DNA from: Ectocarpus siliculosus
Taxonomy: Eukaryota > Sar > Phaeophyceae > Ectocarpales > Ectocarpaceae
Length of the DNA stretch: 19,194 nucleotides
Direction of reading: 5' to 3'
NCBI GenBank assembly: GCA_000310025.1
Contig: FN649731.1
Span: 605,078 to 624,271, forward strand
Of the stretch, positions 1-10,200 are shown piece after piece. A model generated the notes under the pieces. That model was not told the DNA's origin. It saw nothing but the letters and a program-made list of their open reading frames with translations, and did no database searches. The position numbers were made by a program, and so were the translations under genes. How positions within the stretch are numbered: position 1 is the first letter of the stretch; each line of letters starts with the position of its first letter.

Positions 1-3000
1 ATCGCCCATGTACTCAGAATGCGTGAGACATCAACGCCGGCCAGCTAGAGGATAGCTCTAATACGTCGCAGAGTTAGGGAGACAGAGACAGAAGACAGTT
101 ATCCACCTGCGCTCCAGCCCGCAGAACTTACAGACAAACCCCATCAACAAATCTTCAAAGGTTGCACGGGGTGTCAACTAACGACAATACAGCAGTACTA
201 CGGGTACTGACGTTCCCGTGAGGTACTTTCCGATACTATACAGCTGTTGCTAACAAGGGTCGAGGAACGAATAATGACATGCCAAATGCCAGATACAGTT
301 GATTGCGAAGGATACCACCCACCCCCCCCATGGACCGATTTTCAAAGCTGGAATATTACCGTGAGTGACATGGCGTAAGATACCATTGCACTCCCTGGAT
401 TGATAAGCTCGATTACTCGGCAGGAAAAAAGGAGTGACATGGCCGCGTTGGAACCGTCTCTTGGAGTGCTTTCCGAAGAACGTATCATTTGATTTCGGCA
501 TCTGCTTCGTCGTGGAGTAATAGAGCTTCGAAAACCGGTCCGGGGTGTGTGGTATCTTCTGTCATGTAATCTACGGCGGTACTCCGCAGCAATACAGTAG
601 TAGCGACGGACGGCGCTGCAGCGTTGAAAAAAAAAAAAAAGGCTTTGTGGAGAGCTATCCGATACATTGGCATCCCCTTCGTCGTGGGGTAGTCGAGCTA
701 AAAATACGGTCCAGAGCGGGGGGTGTGGTATGTTGTGCAACTGCTGTAATGATGTACGCCGTGCCGGGCGAGAAGAACGCTCCCGAGATCGTTCTTCGAC
801 CTTTGACAGAATACCAGGCAAGGCGACGCCTACATTCCTAAACCCTGTCTCATCAGAACCGTGTTGCTCTTGCTCACGCTGCACCTTCTGCCTCACGATA
901 AACGGTGTGCCGAAAGAGGCGTGCCAAGGGCAGAGGGGGGGTCGGGGGGCGGCATCCATCACCGCATGTGTGTTGGGGGTGGCCGAAAAGGGGGGGGGGC
1001 GGAAAGGGGTGCTATTTTTGACGTGTGGGAACCGGTGATGCTCTGCCATGAGCACGGGCGAGCGGTTGCTCCGCAGATGCCACTCCATTCCAAAAATAGG
1101 GGTGGGTTGCAATGATGCTCATGTCGACATACCCTCGCTGATCGCTGTAATTAAGGCCTTACGAGAGACAACAACGTGCAGCAGAACCATTCCGACCGGC
1201 TGTGTTCGTTATCATGCTTGTCGCAATGCTCTCTCTTGTATGCATAGATGCATTGTAGGCAAATTTGAAGGATCGCCGTCCCTGTGCACTTCTTCTTCAT
1301 GGAATAGCAATGCTGGGCAAAAACAGCGATTGATTTTCTAAAACGACGGGAGCTTGCTCGCGAAAGCAACAGAGCATGTCGAGTGTCTTTTACGCTTCAG
1401 GTGCATAACACGGGAGCGTTGCTTGTAGTTGCTCCCGAACGCGGACACGGGAACACCGAAAGCTTACACAGCAGCAGCGTACATCGCATGTTTCGCGCAG
1501 CAACTAATATACATGTAGCCTGTTCTCTTCGCAGGGCAGTGTACACGACAGAGGGTGCGACCATCACCAACACAGAGCAGCCGGTGCAATTTTCAGGGCC
1601 CCTCAAGCTTTAAACCAATCCACCGCCTGTCTCAGGACGCCCCCCAAACCCCAAACCTTCGAGTCGAGCCGCCTCCGCAAGGGCGCGTGCAAAGAGGCGA
1701 CAAGTTCGGATATTTTTCGAAAACAGCAGCACATATGGTCGTGTGGGGGAAACAACAAACAACCACTTTTCAAAAAGACAGTTTGCTGGGGAAAGCTGGG
1801 TGTTTCCCCTCCCGACTGCCGTCTCAGGCTTTCGCACGGCGCACGCAAGTCAGCAGCGGGAACAACATCATCGCCAGCCCCAGCAGGGGGTGAGTTCTGA
1901 ATTAATGGTGGTTGCCATTGACTGGGTCAACCACCGTGGAGTAACCTTCGACCCACATGGCTGCTGCGTGTCCTCCGTTCTCTATATAAATTATAGCCGG
2001 GAGGATGTGAATACATTTTCCCTGAGTTTTCTGGGCGGCTTGGGGGGGTGTAAGACGGATGGACGCAGTTTCAGGAGGGCTAGCTGAATGAGTCTGCGGC
2101 GACCTCTTGGTGGAGCGGAGTGCCCTCTGAAGAGAGAGGCACTTCGAGTGCGCGCCCCTCTCTTGCTTCTTCCGGCTGATGAGGAGGGCGTCTGTCTGTG
2201 TATTTGCGGAGAGGTCGTCATCTCGAGAGAGAGGCAGCCATCCCCTGTTTCGAAACTACCCTTACTGTTGCTGTTTGCCCAGTCCCTCTCACCTGGTGCA
2301 GACCTGCCTGTTGGACTGCGAGAATCTCTCAAGCAAGGGTGCCCGTAATTAGCAGCCTGGTTATATTGATGGTCCCTTCCCTCCGCCTTGTTGCCAAACA
2401 GCAGCAAGCAGAGAGATCAAGAGCGAAACAGAGGGGGCTCTCTGTTGGGATAAACATAAGGGCACGTATGCGGCAATGTTGGGATCATTCCAAATCAAAT
2501 TCGCTGCTCGAGGGGGGGGGGCGGGGGTCGAGTAATACACTTCACTGCTGGCCGATAGAGCGAGACTGCTGTGCAGCAGTGGCAGGTGCAGATACAGTAA
2601 GTTATCAGAAGAGGTTTTCCGAGGATATATGCCATTCTCGACATGCAGGGCGCGGATATGTTCGTCGCATGCAAACCATCGATCTATGATAGACGGGGGG
2701 GGAATGAAAGTAATCCACGGTTTCTTTGTAAAAACAACGAAGGATTCGGGCGGTCGCCAACCTAAAGTAGTATTGCAGTAACAATGTCACGTGTGTAGTC
2801 TGGATATGATAGTACCATCGATTGGTCCTTGATTTTCTCCTCGTGAACAAAGCGTGCAAGCATGATCTGCTTTTTTAGCTTGTGCGCTCGCAAAGTTTGC
2901 AGTGTCGTTCCGTTCATTGTTCTTGATAGACACACAGAAGCAAGGGCGAATCCATGGCATCCACCTCCAGCTTTCGAAAAAAAAACTGTTTGCTGTCACT

Positions 3001-4053
3001 CGCCCTGCACTTCACCTCGTGTCCTTCCTACCCCCCAAGGATAGCTCTCGGTGGCCCACCACGACCGTAAGACGGACAAATATAGTCTTATGTGTCATGT
3101 TCGATTCTTACACAGCACCGACACCACAACACATTACCCCAAACCCTTTTCTCCCCCCGCCCCCCGCCCCCCCGAGCCAATGCGGCATACCCCAAGGCGG
3201 CTCTCTCTCGCTTGCAGCCAGCTGTCAGGACAATAGCGTTTGTGTTGGAGGTCATTCTAGGTGCCACACGTTCATTGAGCGTCCCCGACTCTTGCGTATC
3301 GTGCACCACTTTTGATTTTGCAGGACGAGCCGAAAGGGATATTTTAGCATCGATCGGTACGCAACAACATGATGATGGCATGGCTATGTACATGTCACGG
3401 CGCTGTTACCGGCCGGTGCCAAGCCGTCCACGATAATTCTTCTGTTGTGTGTGCGAGAGGATCGTGTTGGCCCAGGACCACAAATACAACCCGCGGACGG
3501 GCAGTAACTTGCTTTCCCCCTACCTCGTAGATCGCCTCGTAAATAGTGCGTTCTCTGTCTACCGGTGTACAACTACCATTTGGTACAACTCAACAAGCCC
3601 CTCGCCTTCTTCCTACACCTGCCTCTTTTTCACGGCTGCTCTCCAGCACCAGAAGCGCAGGCAGGGACGCGGGTTGTTCGACATCATGTCGCCATCTATC
3701 TATCTCTCCCGAAGCCGAACGCGACAGGAAAACTCTACAGTCAGTCGCGAAAATTCGACCTTGCACCCCATCCACGATCACACAGACGGGGACGGGATGC
3801 CTTCCGAACATCTTGCTTGATCTCGCCCAAAAACCAAACTCCCCGAAGAAGACTGCCGCTGTGTTTGGCGTTTCATGATCTACCAACGTGTCCCTCGAAA
3901 TGGAGCCACTCGCCCCTCCGTCACCACCACCGCCGCGGGCAATAAACTGTCTTCGGGAAAAAGGCAAGCCACGGCTGTCCATCTTCCGCTTTCCGCCGTC
4001 GGAGCGGGGGCGGGGGGGGGGACGCGCGGACCAAAACCACCTATCTTCCTTTC
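1..4053. other. No recognisable gene; downstream flank of the release factor gene
   Basis: I see no conserved protein, RNA gene or mobile-element enzyme here on either strand. The open frames are all under about 260 codons, overlap one another in several frames and show no recognisable motif, so I treat them as chance. The part nearest 4053 probably includes the 3' untranslated region of the minus-strand release factor gene, whose stop codon is at 4054-4056, but I could not place its end or a polyadenylation signal. Visible structure is limited to a 171-bp direct repeat at 485-775, an A-run near 613-626, several G-runs (about 990, 2511 and 2694) and a C-run near 3150-3175. Confidence 0.55.
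485..775 (+). repeat. Imperfect direct repeat, two copies, about 171 bp apart
   Basis: The block beginning near 488 (GGCATCTGCTTCGTCGTGG) recurs near 669 as GGCATCCCCTTCGTCGTGG. Similarity continues through the following GGTCC, GGTGTGTGGTAT and CGGCGGT-like segments for roughly 100 bases. The copies are separated by a stretch ending in a run of about 13 A. No function is visible; it looks like an old local duplication. Confidence 0.65.
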
Positions 4054-4278
4054 CTATCTGCTGGCTACGCCGCCTTCTTGGCCCTGCCGCTGCTTCGCCG
4101 CGAGCTCGGCCATGAGCTCCTGCTGGTCAAGAAGGATGCAGGCCCCAATCATGTCGTCCAGGCCGCTGCCCGACAGGAAGTTGTTGAGCGGGAAGTTCTT
4201 CCCTATTCGGTGGTCGGAGCACCGGCTGTCCTTCCAGTTGTACGTCCTGATCTTCTCGGATCGCGATCCGGATCCCAC
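4054..4278 (-). CDS. prfA: RF1 exon 8: C-terminal domain and stop
   Basis: 74 codons plus stop. It contains [20 protein letters not shown], the conserved arginine/tyrosine stretch of the RF C-terminal domain, and ends in a helix with [10 protein letters not shown], followed by a short polar tail GQEGGVASR. Length and end point match the family. Acceptor cacacaaag, with a G-run on the plus strand (4316-4336) serving as an upstream C-rich tract. Confidence 0.96.
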   Translation of the reverse strand: MGSGSRSEKIRTYNWKDSRCSDHRIGKNFPLNNFLSGSGLDDMIGACILLDQQELMAELAAKQRQGQEGGVASR

Positions 4279-7200
4279 CTTTGTGTGGTTTATCGCCGGG
4301 CCGGCAGAGAGAGCAGGGGGGGTGGGGGGGGGGGGGCGGTCAGAGAGGGTACGAAAAGGCCATGCTCGGCAATTGCTCTCTTCAGGGTGGACCATCACTA
4401 AACTGAAAAAACATGGTCCTCCCCCTCCCGCTTGGTGCTGACTTTGGCAAACCACTCCCCACCCACAACGAGAGCAAAAACTGCCAGGCAAGGCCGAACC
4501 GTTGAGATTCAGGAAAGCTGTTTGACAAGACAATCCCAACGCGGGCTAAGGAACGCATGTGCATGCGCTGCTGGCCGTCGAGTACCGCGTTGTACCGTTG
4601 CATAAGAAACCAAGGCCGATCAACCGGTGCCCCGGTGTCCGAAGGGGGGTCGAGGTGGTGCCTACGACATACTATGCAAGCGAGTCACGTGGCGTGACAG
4701 AAGGCAGCGTGTTCAATAGCAAGGAAGTGTGTTGTACAACCCAAGGCAGCATGTTGTAGAGCAAAGCATTGCGCTGTACGTAGCAAGGCATCGAGCTGCA
4801 CATTGCAAAGGCAGCGCGCTGCACATTGCAAAGGCAGGGCGCTGTACAAAGCAAAGGCAGCGCGTCGTACATAGCAAAGGCAGCGCGCTGTACATAGAGA
4901 AGGCAGCTTGCTGCACATAGCACCGCGTAGTACATAATTCGCGCGTGCGCACACCTGAGCCTTGCGGTTCCCCGAGGTCTCCGCCTGTTGCTTCTCGAGC
5001 TCGATGTCGTACACCCTTGAGCGTAGCAGCTTCATCGCAACCTCCCTGTTCTTAAGCTGGCTCCGCTCTTGCGTGCAGAAGATGCGGATCCCCGTCGGCT
5101 TGTGGAAGAGATCCACGGCGGACTCGACCTGTTTTGGGTTTGATCGGGGCGCGATGGATGGGAGGGGGGGGGGGGGTTCACAACCTGCTCATGGAGGCCG
5201 TTGTCGTTAGGCCACAATCCCTCTCATCCCCGACACAATTCCCCCGCATCCCCTACACGAGAAAAGACGGAGGCGTCGGGATTTCAAGCACTAGGAAGGC
5301 GTTTTGTTGCACCAGGACACAGGGGGCGGGCGCTGTGAGGAAAAACGGGGCAACGGCGTGAAGGGCGAACTGAATTCCAAGAACCGCTTGTGACGGCGGA
5401 CTTCGTCGTTGCCGCCCTCCTGCTTATCCACCGCCACCACGGCTACTGGCGTAGCTTTTCACTTGTCCATATACAACGGCATCTTCCACACCACCACCAC
5501 CACCACCACGAGGACAAGATTCACAGATCGCGACTGTCCACATACAACGAACGAACGGCATCTCCACACACCACAAGACTCACACATCGCGACTGTCCGC
5601 ATACACCGGCATCCCTCCACACCACCACCACCACCACCTCCACAAGACTCACGCCACGCGGTCGACCGCCATCCTCTTTGTGCCTACCTTGTTGACGTTC
5701 TGCCCGCCCGATCCCCCCGAGCGGGCCGTCTTGATCTCGATGTCCTCGGGCCGGATGTTGACGGCCACCTCGTCCACCTCGGGCATGATCGCCACCGTAG
5801 CCGTGCTGGTGTGTACCCGCCCCTGGGTCTCGGTAGCCGGCACTCGCTGCAGGGGGGGGGGGGGGGGGGGGTACTCGTGTAAACGCATGCCGTCGTCGTT
5901 AGACCTTTGCATCCCTACGACGCTGATACGGAGTGATATGCTGTCAACACATGCCGTAGTCGTCGTTAGACTATTGGCCTCCTCGCATCACTGCAATGCC
6001 GAAACGGAAGCGCGATATGCTGTAAAAGCATGGCGTAGTCGTTAGTCGTTTGCATCCCTACAATGCCGGGACAGAGGCGCGGTTGCTGTCGGGTTTTCAC
6101 CGGCTCAGGTTGTCTACGTTTCACAAGGATGAAGCTGGTCATCATGCTTGCGTGTGCTGTGCCAAAGGTTTTGACATTCGGTTTTACGGGGGGAGGGGGT
6201 ACCCATTTGTTTCCTTCCGATCGGAGTACTGTTAACTGTTCGTCCCTTCTCCTAAGAGACATGCCACAAGCAGTCGGACGCCCTTAAACGTCTCTGGCTA
6301 CATTTTAGCGATCTGCATTCTCGCTTATCGTCCCCCAAATACCTTCCTGCATTTAGACCCGCCCGTTGTCTCCAGGCAAAACGACCGTGGTAACAAACCC
6401 CCATGCGGTGTGCGCGCGGTAACGTACCATGTTGTAAATAGATGCCGAACATCGGTAAAAGAAAAAGCACCCACCTGTACGCGGTGGACCCCCGCCTCGT
6501 ACTTAAGCTTGCTGTAGACCTTGTCCCCATTCACCTCCGCGATCACGGTGCGGAAACCCCCCGCCTCGACCATGGCGCTCTCGATGACCTTAAGGCTCCA
6601 CCCCTGGTGAAAAACCGCGCGGAGAAAAATAAGAAGGATTACGAGCGGCCGATAATACCGGCAGGGGCGGTGAGTGACGTCGGGAAAATTAGGTCAAGAG
6701 CGTAAAATAGGACAGCAGTAACACGACTTGGAGAGTCTCCGTGCATTTGTCGGACGGGAAGGGCGGGATGGGGGCTTGCGGGCAGCTTTTTGGCTGATCG
6801 ATGAATGCCGCTGTCGTCCTGTCAACGATGTCAAAATCGATGGTGTGGAACCTACGGATCTTGCAGACATCAAGAGATACCCTAGCGCCAGAAACGACAA
6901 AAAGACAGAAGAGCCGACGAACCTACATACAGTGCAAGGCGACGCGTGCTTCGACCTCAACCTATTAATAGTAGGTGGCGCTACATGTAAGTATTGCCAG
7001 GACAACCAGAAAAAACGAAAGGCCGTGGAAGAGACAAGAAGACAAGACACCTCGTACACGGCACCAAACAGAGAGGCGCTTCGGCCGGACAGGAAAGGCG
7101 GAGACAACCCTTCGCTCACGACTTTTGCGGCGAAAAGGGGTTTCAAGCCTCGCACGGTTCAATGCCGACTAGGCCTGGATCTACAGCTGCCAATGGGTGC

Positions 7201-10200
7201 AGGTCCTACAGCAGAACACAAGCCGAAAGGGACGGACGGGTCTACCTATTTAGTTCTAACACCAAAACACACACATTGTTCTACAATACTAGCAATAGGT
7301 CAAGAGGGGCACACGGGTCTACATCATTCAAAACGAAAGCACAAAAAACATCCCGTCAGCGATATGTAGGAAAAAAGGGACGGACGGGTCTACTTACTTC
7401 AAAACGAAACCCCTCGCATTGTTCTACTACACAACACAAACCTGGAGACCGGACACACGCCGCACCACGCACCTGTTCGAGCGCGTACTTCTTGTAGACT
7501 CCCAGAAGTTCCGCCGCCCACAGAGCCGCCTCGTCGCCGCCCGTGCCGGCGCGGATCTCGAGCATGACGTTACGGTCGTCGTTTGGGTCCGTGGGCAGGA
7601 GGAGGAGCTTCATCTTGGTCTCGAGTGCCTCCATCACCTCCTCCAGATCGCGGATCTTTTTTGTCATGTTTTTAGGCGTGTACGTGCAGTGCGACAGATG
7701 GACCCGGGTGTATGTGACGCAGATGTGAACAAGAAAAGCGCGACAGAGAGACCATGTGGCGTAGATTAGTGACATACTCACACAGTTAGACAGACACGTA
7801 TACGGATAGTTAGACAGAGAGACAAGACAGACATGCACACACGTTCACACGTAGACAGACAGACAGACCCCCAGATAGACAGAGAGACACCGAGACAGTG
7901 AAAGTACAAAAGAGAGAGGGGCACACACAGAAGCACGGGTACGTGAGAAAAAGTGGACAAAGCTGGAACAAACACCCTAAGAGTGATGTATGCGTCAAAT
8001 GTTGCTGCATTTATAAGACTGAGGTCCTTAAAAAATATAAAAATGTCACTTGTTCAAACAATGGCAAAAGTCGGTTCGCCGAGACCGTTTGCACACCCCA
8101 CCTCCTCCCTCGCCATCTCCTTCATCTCTGCGTCGCCCCCTGCACCGGACGACTCCGTAAACATTTCCTTCGCTCCTTCGAGATCTTCCGCTGCCTTGGT
8201 GTACTCGGCGTAGCAGTTCACGATCTGCACGCGATGCCAAGCAAAGGGATTGGGTTGGTAGAGTTCAGAACACGTTGTTTTCGGGGTTGAGGATGCGTGC
8301 GAAGAATAATTAATCTGCATCCAAAACGATGCCTTGTTGCGATGAAAAGTTGTTCGGACGAGGTACCGCCTGCACTTTGGTATTCAGACACGAGTTGAGT
8401 TCTTCCCCCCAAGCATGACACACAGGGGCAAACGCTCAGTCCCCACCAGGAATAACACGAACAGCACGCCCTCCCTCTGTACGAAAAGCGCACACCTCAG
8501 CGGTGCTCAACTTCGAACTAGAGTTTGATGGCGTGGATGGAGGGAGGGAATGCCATGGGTACCCCCACCCTTTGGTAGAGAACACAGGATAAAAAGCAGC
8601 AGCGGGGGGCTGCTTCCAAGCAACGTTGGCTTGAGAAAAACAGCCACAGAGTTAACAGCTCCCTACACGATCGGGTCGGTGCAGCGTCGAGCGTTCTTCG
8701 TTCGTTCTCTGTCGATTTTGCGTGTCTTTCAAGACAATGCCCGGAGTGAGCGGCCATGTCTGAGCGAGGAAGGATTGTGTACCTTAGCACGTCACCGGCG
8801 ATGCCAAGGAGCCTTCGCCACAATGGGCATGTATGAACCCGCGTCACGTTCACCAAACAAACGTTCACACAAGAACGTTCACGAAAAGAACGTGTCAGGC
8901 TGCACCGGTTTGTCTGGGACGGTCTGCTCCGTCCCGTCCTTATTCGTACAAAGCTTTCGGCGTCAACAATGAGAGTGCCATAAATTCTAACGGCACTAGG
9001 TCTGCTTTAACACAACACAGTGCGTGGGCTGTTTCCCTGGCACATGCTTGCCACAACAAAGCTGTTTGTCTCGACATATTTGCCACAACGGTCCCATGAC
9101 CGAACGCCGCAGGACAAGGGATTCGTCGGAACTCACCCGTTGCCTTGGGGCATTGCTTTGTCTGTTGTATGCCTGATTGCCTTTCCTCCCGTCTGTGAGT
9201 TCATGCAAACTGCATCTTCCAATACCGGCCCGCTACCGCTCTCGATTGGTTCTTCCGCCTGTATTTGTGAAGTAATTCATCTGGGAGCAGGTAGGCACAT
9301 GCTCTCATGTCTTTACCTCTTCTACGCTGGCCCGCTCCTGAGAAACCTCCATGATCAGCTTGGGGTTCGCGAGCACGTCCGGGTCGCCCAAGCGTTCAGT
9401 CAGCTCGTTGAATGTCCGGTCTATCCCCGACAGCTGCTCCAGCACGAAGTCATCCAGGGCCTGTGACGGCGGTCGGTCGGCGGCACAGGTAAGTTCGAGC
9501 AGAGGCATGCCAATCACAACAACAACGGTGGGTGAGAGTGGAGGGCGGGGGCGTAGTCGTAAACATCTCGAATGGGTAGGTTTCCGTTGTTTTTCTGTAG
9601 ATTTTCATTAAATATGGAGCAGGGAGATGTCAATCACACAACAACGGCTGGTGAGTGGAGGGCGGGGGCTTAGTCGTCTTCCCAGCAGCGGGAACCTCGG
9701 GGAAGGGGTTAATTGGCGATATAGAGCAGGAAACGTTGCTTTTCCGTTGCGCGACTCAGCTGAAGAGGAATCAGGGGGTAAGACCCACGGCAATTTCACG
9801 GACGTTGCTATTCCAGTTTCGTACGTCCACCGCTGCCTGCGTTTTTACCGTATCTCGAACCGCGGACGCCGGTTACAAACTCCCAACCGTTTCGCTCCAT
9901 TGGCTGTAACGGTCCTCATACCGCTGCGATGGAGATCATGGGCCACTCTTTTTTCCCTGAAGACGAGACTATCGACTCATACTGGATATCGAACGACCGA
10001 CGTTTCCTTCGTTCCAAAGAGGCAGCATTCCGCCGCGATGCAAAGTGACTGGCCGCCCTACGCTACTGGTACAGCTGGGTGCCAGGGCAAGCTTTGCACA
10101 AGTAGACGGAGTTCGGTACAGCCGGTGCTGCTGCAGTTTCACCAGGCGAAATTGATTCCCCACCCAGGTTTAGGACGGGAGACCGAATCAATTGGGAAAG

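Noticed and set aside
342-1112. 256-codon minus-strand open frame
   Set aside because: It crosses the 171-bp direct repeat and the A-run, has no conserved motif and is overlapped by open frames in other phases.
2126-2160. Short hairpin GCACTTCGAGTGC with flanking AGAGAGG/CCCTCTCT
   Set aside because: The stem is too short and has no gene context, so it is likely chance in CT/GA-rich sequence.
1982-2348. TATATAAA at 1983-1990 followed by an 86-codon plus-strand frame at 2088
   Set aside because: The box is plausible, but the frame has no recognisable motif and competes with a longer minus-strand frame; the evidence is too thin to call a gene.
5489-5509. Poly-His tag-like CAC run
   Set aside because: It is within RF1 intron 6 in a tandem repeat and is not translated in any supported gene.
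6728-7369. 213-codon plus-strand open frame
   Set aside because: It lies inside RF1 intron 4 on the opposite strand, its 3' part is made of the 75-bp tandem repeat, and it has no recognisable domain.
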